Source of the DNA: Fontivivens sp964399735
GTDB taxonomy: Bacteria > Zhuqueibacterota > Zhuqueibacteria > Residuimicrobiales > Krinioviventaceae
Length of the DNA: 64,000 nucleotides
Assembly (NCBI GenBank): GCA_964399735.1
Contig: CAYNSO010000005.1
Location: 18,239 to 82,238 of the forward strand
Reading direction: 5' to 3'
Below are positions 44,569 through 52,076 of the stretch, one piece after another. A program made the translations under genes and the position numbers. The notes beneath the pieces are model-generated. The model did not search any database and had not been told where the DNA came from. It saw only the letters and a program-made list of their open reading frames with translations. Position 1 is the first letter of the stretch, and each line of letters begins with the position of its first letter.

Positions 44569-44792
44569 TATTCTATAACTCCACTATCCCTTGTCATCAA
44601 ACTGCCACATTTTGGGCATTTCTGTTCATTGCACTGCTGGCCGCGAATATGAGTGGTTCTTTCACCACATTGGGGACACACACATTGGCCACCGGCGCCT
44701 TGAAAGCGCCCGCCGCGTCCCTGTCCCTTACCGGCGCCCTTTCCACAATCGGCATTCCGGCCCATCGGACCGGTTCCATCTCCTCTTGGCAT
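44568..44792 (-). CDS. DUF5320-like small protein with zinc-ribbon Cys pairs
   Basis: 74 residues. Begins M-P-R-G-D-G-T-G-P-M-G, the DUF5320 start, runs through a Gly/Lys-rich stretch and ends with two C-P-x-C-G pairs (C-P-Q-C-G and C-P-K-C-G) about 20 residues apart, which could hold zinc or iron. Good AAAGGAGG ribosome site. Small proteins of this type typically accompany NifX-like and MinD-ferredoxin genes. Confidence 0.8.
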   Translation of the reverse strand: MPRGDGTGPMGRNADCGKGAGKGQGRGGRFQGAGGQCVCPQCGERTTHIRGQQCNEQKCPKCGSLMTRDSGVIE

Positions 44793-44810
44793 ATTTGTTA
44801 CCTCCTTTAA

Positions 44811-45173
44811 TTAAGCCCAATGTCCTTCAACATCGGCGTTGGTTGCCGGCGTAATTGCACCGGAATTATATTTATCAATTGCTTCCTGCACAGTACCGGA
44901 AAGCCCGATATAGACCGGTATGCCGGCAGTCTGCAAAGCACGAAACGCTTTAGGGCCACAATGTACTGTTAAAAGCGCCCCGGCTTCAACATCGACAATG
45001 TGCCGCGCTGCCTGCACACCTGCCCCACTAGGGGTATTGAGCGCTTGCGAATTATTGATATATTCTGATGTTCCTGTTTCCAAATCATAAATCGCAAAAA
45101 AAGCCGCACGCGCAAATTGTGGGCTTACTGGCGCGGTCAATGCTTTTTCATTACAGGGGACAACGATCTTCAT
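44811..45173 (-). CDS. NifX/NifB-C-like (dinitrogenase FeMo-cofactor family) protein
   Basis: 120 residues. M-K-I-V-V-P-C-N near the start, A-P-V-S-P-Q-F-A-R-A-A-F-F-A-I-Y near 15-30, H-C-G-P-K-A-F-R-A-L near 70 match the small NifX-like fold that includes the orange protein. No nitrogenase gene is nearby, so a nitrogen-fixation role is not implied. Start overlaps padR by four bases. Confidence 0.85.
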   Translation of the reverse strand: MKIVVPCNEKALTAPVSPQFARAAFFAIYDLETGTSEYINNSQALNTPSGAGVQAARHIVDVEAGALLTVHCGPKAFRALQTAGIPVYIGLSGTVQEAIDKYNSGAITPATNADVEGHWA

Positions 45174-45556
45174 GATTGCTCCTTTTTTGATTGGTTAATA
45201 TATGCTATTTTTTCCAGAAAAGCATCCAGCGCTTGTTTATGCTGCCGTAGAGAGTTCTCCCACAACCGCAGGTTTTCTATTCCAAGTTGAGTAATTGTAT
45301 ACAAGCGCTTGGCAGGCCCGGTTCCGGTGGTATCCCATTGTGAAACTACCAGTCCGTTTTCTTCAAGGTGTCTCAAAGTTCGGTATATAGCTCCGGCATC
45401 TGCCTGGGTGGTAACAAAACCAAGTTCGGGAAGGTCTCCCATCAAATCATAACCATGCCGGGGTTGTTTCCATAACAAATACAAAATTGATGGTTCAACC
45501 CAGCGGGTTTTTCTTCCCGCATGACAACCACAACCACGTCCAAAACCTTCTGGCAT
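45170..45556 (-). CDS. PadR-family transcriptional regulator
   Basis: 128 residues. A Cys/Gly-rich N-terminus (G-R-G-C-G-C-H-A-G-R-K) precedes the winged helix (E-P-S-I-L-Y-L-L...H-G-Y-D-L-M near 20-40; D-A-G-A-I-Y-R-T-L-R-H-L-E-E-N-G-L-V near 52-70) and a C-terminal helix for dimerisation. The extra Cys could let it sense metal or redox state. First gene of the operon; a perfect palindrome sits between its promoter and its ATG, pointing to autoregulation. Confidence 0.9.
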   Translation of the reverse strand: MPEGFGRGCGCHAGRKTRWVEPSILYLLWKQPRHGYDLMGDLPELGFVTTQADAGAIYRTLRHLEENGLVVSQWDTTGTGPAKRLYTITQLGIENLRLWENSLRQHKQALDAFLEKIAYINQSKKEQS

Positions 45557-45567
45557 TCATTCTCCAC

Positions 45568-45588
45568 ATATATGTTAATTACATATAT
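45568..45588. promoter_or_regulatory. Palindromic operator, probable PadR site
   Basis: ATATATGT-TAATT-ACATATAT, a perfect 21-base inverted repeat with ATGT/ACAT half-sites like those reported for PadR proteins. It begins right after the -10 box and ends 12 bases before the padR ATG, so it would cover the transcription start. Confidence 0.75.
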
Positions 45589-45616
45589 AAGATAATGAAA
45601 TATATTAAAAATGCAA
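45589..45616 (-). promoter_or_regulatory. Putative promoter of the padR operon
   Basis: Minus-strand TTGCAT (45611-45616), 16 bases, TATCTT (45589-45594), directly abutting the palindrome. Confidence 0.55.
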
Positions 45617-45671
45617 GTGTTTTTTTTATTTTCTTAAATATTTTCAATAAAATATTTAACGTAAAATTCAC

Positions 45672-45700
45672 TTGATTGTTACCGTTCAGTTTCATATTAT
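45672..45700 (+). promoter_or_regulatory. Putative promoter for heptose genes
   Basis: TTGATT (45672-45677), 17 bases, TATTAT (45695-45700), 27 bases before the heptose kinase ATG. Confidence 0.6.
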
Positions 45701-45726
45701 GTACCGCAAACAAAAAAAAGGTAGCT

Positions 45727-46722
45727 ATGAAAAAATACACAATCCAACAAATCGAATCATTTATTCATAAAATTCAACAGCAGCGGATACTGGTTATCGG
45801 CGATTTGATGCTTGACCAATTTATCTGGGGCAAGGTAAACCGCATATCGCCGGAAGCGCCGGTGCCGGTGGTACAGGTTACCCACGAATCCGCCTACCCC
45901 GGTGGCGCTGCCAATGTAGCCCGCAACATAGCCGATTTCGGCGGTAAGGCAACCATTTGCGGGATGGTGGGCAGCGACATACATGGTAAGGAATTAATGG
46001 CATTACTAGGCCAATCCCGTATCAACACCGGTGGCGTAATCATAAACAAAGATTATACAACCATTGTCAAAACCCGTATCATTGCCCGGCAGCAACAGGT
46101 GGTGCGCGTTGATCGGGAATCAATACAACCCCTGTCTTTTGCCATGTATGCAGATATGCCGGAAAAACTCGAACAAATAATCCGCAATTCGGATGCAGTA
46201 ATAATTGAAGATTATGGCAAAGGCTTTATCACTCAGCCGTTTATTGATAAAATAACAGCATACTGCCGGGAGCAAAACAAAATCATAACAGTTGACCCTA
46301 ATCCCAACAACCCGCTGCAATGGCAGGGAGTAAACCTGATAAAACCGAATCGTACAGAAGCCTATTCAGCTGCGGCGTTTCCTTATGATGAAAATCCGCA
46401 AACCCTGCTCTCGGTCGGTGAAATGTTGTTGCAGAAATGGCAGGCGGATAGTATCCTCATTACCCTGGGCGAAGATGGTTTAATGCTCTTTAACCCGCCG
46501 GATCAGCCTTTTCACACGCCAACCATAGCCAGGGAAGTGTTTGATGTTTCCGGCGCCGGCGATACGGTAATTGCTTTTTATACGGCAGCGCTGGCAGCCG
46601 GTTTGACAGGGGCAGAAGCAGCCCAGGTAGCCAACCACGCCGCCGGTATAGTGGTAGGAAAACTGGGTACAGCAACCCTGACGCCCGATGAATTATTAAA
46701 GAGTTTTCAGGACAATGAATAA
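45727..46722 (+). CDS. D-glycero-beta-D-manno-heptose-7-phosphate kinase
   Basis: About 331 residues, PfkB fold, kinase part of HldE/RfaE only. G-D-L-M-L-D-Q-F-I-W-G near 22-32, S-P-E-A-P-V-P-V near 38, G-G-A-A-N-V-A near 55 and the catalytic G-A-G-D-T-V near 275. ATG at 45727 has AAGGT before it. Makes the 1,7-bisphosphate for ADP-heptose (lipopolysaccharide core). No cytidylyltransferase-like C-domain, so a separate HldC/RfaE2 must exist elsewhere. Overlaps the next gene by eight bases. Confidence 0.92.
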   Translation: MKKYTIQQIESFIHKIQQQRILVIGDLMLDQFIWGKVNRISPEAPVPVVQVTHESAYPGGAANVARNIADFGGKATICGMVGSDIHGKELMALLGQSRINTGGVIINKDYTTIVKTRIIARQQQVVRVDRESIQPLSFAMYADMPEKLEQIIRNSDAVIIEDYGKGFITQPFIDKITAYCREQNKIITVDPNPNNPLQWQGVNLIKPNRTEAYSAAAFPYDENPQTLLSVGEMLLQKWQADSILITLGEDGLMLFNPPDQPFHTPTIAREVFDVSGAGDTVIAFYTAALAAGLTGAEAAQVANHAAGIVVGKLGTATLTPDELLKSFQDNE

Positions 46723-47245
46723 AGCAATCTTTTTAGATCGGGATAATACGATTATCAGGGATGTTCCCTATAACGGGGATCCGAATAAAGTTGAACTGGT
46801 GCCAGGTGTTATCGATGCATTAACAATTCTTCACGAGCAAGGATTTATACTGATCATCATCTCAAACCAGTCCGGAGTAGGGCGCGGAATGATTACCCGG
46901 AATCAGGTACAGGCTGTGAATAACGAAATGATCCGCCAGCTGGGAAAAAACTTTTTTACTGATATTTTTATTTGCTACGACGATCCTGCTCAGCCAGTTG
47001 AAAATTGCCGCAAACCCTCACCAGAGATGATCTTTAGGGCGCGGGATAAATATGACATTGACCTGTCCCGCTCATTCTTTATCGGCGATAAAGAGGATGA
47101 TATTCTGGCCGGACATAACGCCGGCTGTACCAGTGTCCGGTTTTTGTATGACAATAACAGCAAGGGGAAAAACAAGTACAATATCAAACCGGCATTTGCT
47201 TCGGGAGACTGGCGGGAAATCGCCGAATGGGTTTGCAGTAAATAA
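46715..47245 (+). CDS. gmhB: D-glycero-beta-D-manno-heptose-1,7-bisphosphate 7-phosphatase
   Basis: 176 residues, HAD superfamily. F-L-D-R-D-N-T-I near 5-12 (nucleophile Asp), S-N-Q-S-G-V-G-R-G near 50, and F-I-G-D-K-E-D-D near 120 for the metal. The zinc-loop Cys set of GmhB is only partly seen (C-Y-D-D...V-E-N-C-R-K-P). Next step after the kinase in ADP-heptose synthesis. Confidence 0.88.
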   Translation: MNKAIFLDRDNTIIRDVPYNGDPNKVELVPGVIDALTILHEQGFILIIISNQSGVGRGMITRNQVQAVNNEMIRQLGKNFFTDIFICYDDPAQPVENCRKPSPEMIFRARDKYDIDLSRSFFIGDKEDDILAGHNAGCTSVRFLYDNNSKGKNKYNIKPAFASGDWREIAEWVCSK

Positions 47246-47269
47246 AACGGGGATTACTTATTAATTTCA

Positions 47270-47298
47270 TTGCAAATTAACAATTTTCTGATTATAAT
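47270..47298 (+). promoter_or_regulatory. Strong putative sigma-70 promoter for the first cytochrome unit
   Basis: TTGCAA (47270-47275), 17 bases, consensus TATAAT (47293-47298), about 85 bases before the pentahaem gene. The best -10 box in the window. Confidence 0.7.
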
Positions 47299-47383
47299 AA
47301 GATAAATCCTGTTGTATCGTAACGTATTTTAAACGGTAAAATTCTTTTTATCCGCTATTACATGAATTCATCAGGAGGATTAT

Positions 47384-48724
47384 ATGGGCAGATTAACGTT
47401 GATCATTCTCTTTATTTACGGGGTTTTTTGTACTGCCGTCGGACAATTGGCCGGTGATGAAGCGCTTGGCAGTAAAAAATACGATCAATATGAAAAACCG
47501 GAAACCTGCGCCAGTTGTCATACCGATATTTACCAGCAATGGACTCAGGCCATGATGTCGCAGGCATATACGCATCACTGGGATGAAATCGAGTATTTTG
47601 ATCTGGCGGTTGAACATGCCAAAGTTGACCCAACTTTAAAGGGCCCGGTCGACGGCTGCAACGGCTGTCACACACCGCTGGCGTTTATGGCCGGGGATGT
47701 TACTCCCCCCCGCCCTGCTGAAAATTCGCGCGCCAATGAAAGCGTCAGCTGCGAGGTATGCCACACGATCACCGGGTTTATTGGTGAGCCAAACGTCAAT
47801 TTCAACTTTATCTCCGAGCCGGGCCGCATCAAATACGGCGCAAAAGAGGGCCTGGAATCACCTCATCACGACACCAAATACCTGGATATTTACGAAGAAG
47901 CAAAATTTTGCGGAACCTGCCATAACGAAAAAAACCCGTTCGGCATTTGGGTCAAGTCCACACAACTGGAATGGGAAGAAGGCCCTTATGCCAAACAGGG
48001 CGTTGCCTGTCACCAATGCCACATGCCCAAAGCGCTGGGTAGAAACGCTAAAATGGCTCAGGAAGACATGGTCGCTCAGCACTTGTTCCACGGCGCACAT
48101 GACCCCGGCAAAGTGGCCGGAGCGATAGAAATTCGCATGCACCCGGAGGAGCGCGAAGTGAGTTACAACGGAACTGTGGCGCTGAAAATACAATTATTCA
48201 ACGGCAAAGCCGGCCATAAAATCCCCACCGGCTCAGTTGAAGACCGCATAATGTGGCTGCATGTTACTGCTATGGACGCCAATGGTAAAGAATATCATTT
48301 GCCGGTGGATAAAAAAGGCTTTGATGGCGAACAATATACCATTGCCGCCGATGAACTGGCATACATCGATATGGGCATACCCAAAAAAGACCCGGCTTTT
48401 AAAGGCGTGCAGCGCGACGGCGTACCGGTCGGCGACCGCATTTTCCGCATGCCCTATTTCGATCCCAATGGCGTAATGACCATAATGCAATGGAATACGA
48501 AAACTCTCGGCGTCGATTACCGCATCGGCCCGCGCGAGACAAAGATAGAAACCATTACCTGGGAATTGCCGGACGACATTCCGGCAGGAAAATTAACTTT
48601 CCGCGCCGAGTTGAACTATATGCTGCTGGTAAAACCGGTAGCGGATTATCTCAACGTGCCGGCGGAGGAAACGGAAATTGTGCCGGTCAATTTCGCCACC
48701 ACCTGGGTGGAAATTTATGAATAA
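47384..48724 (+). CDS. Exported pentahaem c-type cytochrome
   Basis: 446 residues with a signal peptide (about 1-23). Five CxxCH haem sites: C-A-S-C-H (42-46), C-N-G-C-H, C-E-V-C-H, C-G-T-C-H and C-H-Q-C-H, all in the first ~215 residues, in the style of the cytochrome c554 / multihaem family (T-D-I-Y-Q-Q-W near 48 is common there). The last ~230 residues have no haem site and look beta-rich (G-H-K-I-P-T-G-S-V-E-D-R), a domain often found after such haem domains. AGGAGG at 47373 before the ATG. First gene of a cytochrome unit; redox partner unknown. Confidence 0.9.
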   Translation: MGRLTLIILFIYGVFCTAVGQLAGDEALGSKKYDQYEKPETCASCHTDIYQQWTQAMMSQAYTHHWDEIEYFDLAVEHAKVDPTLKGPVDGCNGCHTPLAFMAGDVTPPRPAENSRANESVSCEVCHTITGFIGEPNVNFNFISEPGRIKYGAKEGLESPHHDTKYLDIYEEAKFCGTCHNEKNPFGIWVKSTQLEWEEGPYAKQGVACHQCHMPKALGRNAKMAQEDMVAQHLFHGAHDPGKVAGAIEIRMHPEEREVSYNGTVALKIQLFNGKAGHKIPTGSVEDRIMWLHVTAMDANGKEYHLPVDKKGFDGEQYTIAADELAYIDMGIPKKDPAFKGVQRDGVPVGDRIFRMPYFDPNGVMTIMQWNTKTLGVDYRIGPRETKIETITWELPDDIPAGKLTFRAELNYMLLVKPVADYLNVPAEETEIVPVNFATTWVEIYE

Positions 48725-48743
48725 CAAACGGGAGGAAACAAAC

Positions 48744-49952
48744 ATGAAAAGAAACGCTATATTTTCGGCACTGTTGTTCACCTTAATTACGCTTTTTGCC
48801 GCAGATGTTTTTGCCATTCCGGCATTTGCCCGGCGCTATCAAATTTCCTGCTCCACATGTCATGCGCCGTTCCCCAAACTCAAACCTTATGGCGATGATT
48901 TTGCCGGCGAAGGCTTTATTATTGCTGAAGAAGAAAAACCCAGGGATTATGTTTCCGCCGGAGATGACCTGCTGTGGCTGAACAAAGAATTTCCCCTGTC
49001 TGTCAGGTTCGATGCCTATGCGATGTATGACAAAAAAAGCGACGTCAAAACGGATTTGCAAAGTCCATGGGGTCTCAAATTAATGTCCGGCGGCGCATTG
49101 TACAAAAACATTGGCTATTATTTCTATTTTTACATGTCCGAACGCGGCGAGGTTGCAGGGATTGAGGACGCCTATATTCATTTTAATAATGTTTTCAAAA
49201 CCAATCTCGACATCATGGTCGGCCAGTTCCAAACCTCGGATCCGCTGATGAAACGGGAATTGCGATTATCTTTTGAAGATTACATGATCTATAAATACAA
49301 AACCGGTTACACTCAAACCAACCTGACCTATGACCGGGGTGTTATGCTGGTATATGGAATTGAAAAAACCGGTACGGATATTACCGCATTGATCGTCAAT
49401 GGCAATGGCAAGAATACAAGTCGTAACGGCAAGTTTGATGCTGATAAATATAAAAATATTGGTCTGCGCATTAATCAATCTATTGGCAGTTTTGCTTCTA
49501 TAGGTGGTTTTTACTATACAGGCAAGGAATCTCAGCATTCTTATTATTTTAATTCTGTAACCATGCAGGATGAATATGGATTTATTAATAATGAAATAAC
49601 CTATACGGGACCGGATTGCAATATAATCGCCGGCCCGGTCGAAATGACTATTCAATACCTGGTGCGGAAAGACTCTAATCCATGGCACAAACCGAATAAT
49701 CAGGAAAAAGAAACCGAAACCAAAGGCATTGTTGCTGAAGTTGTTGTTTCTCCCTGGCTTGATAAATCCCGAATTTATTTCACCGGACTGTATAATAATA
49801 TCGATTCGGAATTTGAAGATTATAAATATGAAACCGCAGCGCTAAACGCTACGTACCTGCTGGCACGCAACCTGCGCCTCATGGGCGAATATATACGGGA
49901 CATGGAAAACAAAAATAATAATTTTATCTTCGGCATTGTCAGCGGTTTCTGA
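48744..49952 (+). CDS. Monohaem cytochrome-porin fusion (Cyc2-like architecture)
   Basis: About 402 residues. Signal peptide (1-24, ...D-V-F-A), then F-A-R-R-Y-Q-I-S-C-S-T-C-H (one CxxCH at 36-40) and F-P-K-L-K-P-Y-G-D-D-F, followed by about 320 residues of alternating beta strands with Tyr/Phe girdles, ending in Phe, the usual last residue of an outer-membrane barrel. This is the plan of Cyc2 (a monohaem domain plugged in a porin), known in iron oxidisers, and of a wider group of uncharacterised proteins with the same N-terminus. ATG at 48744 follows GGGAGGAAA. 19 bases after the pentahaem gene. Confidence 0.78.
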   Translation: MKRNAIFSALLFTLITLFAADVFAIPAFARRYQISCSTCHAPFPKLKPYGDDFAGEGFIIAEEEKPRDYVSAGDDLLWLNKEFPLSVRFDAYAMYDKKSDVKTDLQSPWGLKLMSGGALYKNIGYYFYFYMSERGEVAGIEDAYIHFNNVFKTNLDIMVGQFQTSDPLMKRELRLSFEDYMIYKYKTGYTQTNLTYDRGVMLVYGIEKTGTDITALIVNGNGKNTSRNGKFDADKYKNIGLRINQSIGSFASIGGFYYTGKESQHSYYFNSVTMQDEYGFINNEITYTGPDCNIIAGPVEMTIQYLVRKDSNPWHKPNNQEKETETKGIVAEVVVSPWLDKSRIYFTGLYNNIDSEFEDYKYETAALNATYLLARNLRLMGEYIRDMENKNNNFIFGIVSGF

Positions 49953-49978
49953 TTTCTTTACAATTATAAGGAAAATCA

Positions 49979-50644
49979 ATGAAAACACAACGATTTGCCC
50001 TTAGACCGGAGATCACTATCCTGGCCGCCCTGCTGTTTTTATGCTGTACGGCATTTACCAAATCAAAAGATGACGGCTATGTCAACCTGATCAAACAAAA
50101 CGACAAGGGCGAATATAACCAGCATGGCTGGAACCACTACGGGCCGGGTTATTTTACCCTGGACAAAAAAACCGGCGTGCTGACCGGTTATGAAGGCATG
50201 GGACTGTACTGGTTTTCGGAAAAAAAGTTTAAAAATTTTATCCTGGAACTGGATTACATGACCGAATTGCCCAAATCGAACAGCGGCGTGTTTGTCCGCG
50301 TGCCGGAGTTGGTTACCAATGATGATTATATTTATCAAGCCTTTGAAATCCAGATCGACGATCATATCAGCGGGATACACAAAACCGGCGCAGTATACGA
50401 CGCCAAAGCGCCGGATGATTCCTCCGCTTCCAAAGGGCCGGGGCAATGGAACCATTTTAAAATTACCTGCAGTAACGATACAATACAGGTGGAACTCAAT
50501 AGCAAACTGATCAATACCTGGAAGATCACCACGCCCATCGGCAAGATCAAGAAGTGGTTCCCGGAGGGCTATATCGGCCTGCAAAATCACGATGCCGATA
50601 ACAGTACCCGGTTCAAGGATATAAAAATCAAAGAATTGCCATAA
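49979..50644 (+). CDS. Exported DUF1080 (3-keto-disaccharide hydrolase-like) protein
   Basis: 221 residues. Hydrophobic N-terminus (about 12-27) for export, then a concanavalin-like fold: G-P-G-Y-F-T-L-D-K-K-T-G-V-L near 57, F-I-L-E-L-D-Y near 85, S-N-S-G-V-F-V-R near 100, G-Q-W-N-H-F-K-I near 158, G-Y-I-G-L-Q-N-H near 200. The DUF1080 family is found in secreted sugar-active proteins. It is in the cytochrome unit (26 bases after the porin-cytochrome), where a sugar role is odd; the terminator follows right away. Confidence 0.85.
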   Translation: MKTQRFALRPEITILAALLFLCCTAFTKSKDDGYVNLIKQNDKGEYNQHGWNHYGPGYFTLDKKTGVLTGYEGMGLYWFSEKKFKNFILELDYMTELPKSNSGVFVRVPELVTNDDYIYQAFEIQIDDHISGIHKTGAVYDAKAPDDSSASKGPGQWNHFKITCSNDTIQVELNSKLINTWKITTPIGKIKKWFPEGYIGLQNHDADNSTRFKDIKIKELP

Positions 50645-50672
50645 AGAAAAGCCCTGGAAACAGGGCTTTTCT
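50645..50672 (+). terminator. Intrinsic terminator of the first cytochrome unit
   Basis: AGAAAAGCCCTG-GAAA-CAGGGCTTTTCT: twelve perfect pairs, GAAA tetraloop, T run inside the 3' arm. Begins just after the DUF1080 stop. Confidence 0.85.
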
Positions 50673-50803
50673 AATTTCAATATTGTCATCGGCTGTATTT
50701 ACATATTGAATTGCCAGTTGTTTAATCAAGGCAAAATATCAACATTTACGTATTTCATACGAGTGTTACCCGCGCATTTGAATATCATACCAAAAAATTT
50801 TAC

Positions 50804-50831
50804 TTGATTTTTAACCAGTAAATTGTAAAAT
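50804..50831 (+). promoter_or_regulatory. Putative promoter of the second cytochrome unit
   Basis: TTGATT (50804-50809), 16 bases, TAAAAT (50826-50831), 36 bases before the barrel gene ATG. Confidence 0.55.
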
Positions 50832-50867
50832 TACATATTCTTAAAATTGTATTATACAGAGGTGGCA

Positions 50868-52061
50868 ATGAAAAAAATTCTGTTGACCATAATTATTCTC
50901 TGCTCCAGCCTGGGTCCACCGCTGGCTGCACAGAGCCCGGTTTTTCATGGACAGCTCAAAAATTCGGTCTATTGCTATGAAGACAATCAGGCCAATACCC
51001 GAATTTATCAATACCTGCGCCTGAATGCCGCCACAGCAAATCAAAAAGTTGTATTCAATTCCATGATCAGGGCGCTTTCAGATGCCGATGGCGACTTGAC
51101 GAGTCAACAAAGATTCCAAACCTGGCAATTGAACATCCGCCTGCAAAAGCTATTAAACAATCACCTGAATATGACTATCGGCCGGCAATTCTTCCATCCC
51201 GGCGTAATGATGGGCGCTCTTGATGGCGTGAATGCCGAATATTCCTTCGCCAACACCCGCATTCAGATTTATGGCGGAGCAGAATCACCGCTATCCCGTA
51301 GTCTGGATTTGGACAAGGCGGAAAACCGGCTGGTTGCCGGAGGTTTGATCCAGATGAACAATCTCTTGTCTACCAAAACCTCCGCCCAGTTATTGTTCCT
51401 GCACAAAGCCGATACCAGTGAAACCTTGTGGGAAATTGCCGGGGTGAACTTGAGTAACAATTATTTAAACAATACCAGGTTCAATTTACAGGCGCATTAC
51501 AATACTGCCAATTCTAATTTACAACGCTTGCTGGTTGCCGGTCAGCGCTCCTGGACAAAACGGTTTTCCACCTCACTGGAACTAAAGATGCAACGTCCGC
51601 AGATCTATGCCAACTCTTTTTATACTATATTTGCAGTTAAACCCTATCAACGGGGACAATTGAGCGGCAGTTACCAATTATGGGATAATTACCGACTCAA
51701 TGCCCAGGTATACCGCGTGCAGACCAAAGATGCGGCTGCAAATTGCGCTCAAGTGGCATTACAAAATCAAAATGGCAGCCTGGGCGTGGTTTACGAATCC
51801 GGCGACGCCGGCGATCAGGTTTCGCTGGCTTTTGATTATGGCCTGGAAATTATCAACAACCTGATGGTATCAGTTTATACCGATTACAGCCGCTACCGGA
51901 CAGAAACGATTTATGAATTTGACGATCAAATCGCCAATGCAGCGCGGCTCTCCTGGCGGCTATCCCGGCATTTTTCCGCCGATGTTGAATATCAATGGCT
52001 GACCAATAAATACAAAAAAAGCGATTCCCGGTTTTTAAACCATATATCCTGCCGCTGGTAA
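50868..52061 (+). CDS. Predicted outer-membrane beta-barrel protein of the cytochrome unit
   Basis: About 397 residues. Signal peptide (1-21, ...L-A-A-Q-S), then alternating strands with aromatic girdles and polar turns to the end; the last residue is Trp, in line with an outer-membrane barrel. No haem site. It directly precedes two multihaem genes (15-base gap), like the barrel of porin-cytochrome conduits (MtrB, OmbB), but those are much larger (about 700 residues); here only about 16-18 strands are possible. Not recognisably homologous to MtrB. ATG at 50868 follows GAGGTGG. Confidence 0.7.
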   Translation: MKKILLTIIILCSSLGPPLAAQSPVFHGQLKNSVYCYEDNQANTRIYQYLRLNAATANQKVVFNSMIRALSDADGDLTSQQRFQTWQLNIRLQKLLNNHLNMTIGRQFFHPGVMMGALDGVNAEYSFANTRIQIYGGAESPLSRSLDLDKAENRLVAGGLIQMNNLLSTKTSAQLLFLHKADTSETLWEIAGVNLSNNYLNNTRFNLQAHYNTANSNLQRLLVAGQRSWTKRFSTSLELKMQRPQIYANSFYTIFAVKPYQRGQLSGSYQLWDNYRLNAQVYRVQTKDAAANCAQVALQNQNGSLGVVYESGDAGDQVSLAFDYGLEIINNLMVSVYTDYSRYRTETIYEFDDQIANAARLSWRLSRHFSADVEYQWLTNKYKKSDSRFLNHISCRW

Positions 52062-52076
52062 ATGAGGACAATGACT

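Noticed and set aside
41618..45173. Nitrogenase-related function for the NifX-like genes
   Set aside because: No nifH, nifD, nifK or nifE/N nearby; the same fold is common in non-nitrogen-fixing anaerobes.
50868..52061. MtrB-family assignment
   Set aside because: Length is about half of MtrB and the MtrB N-terminal CxxC is not seen; called only a predicted barrel.
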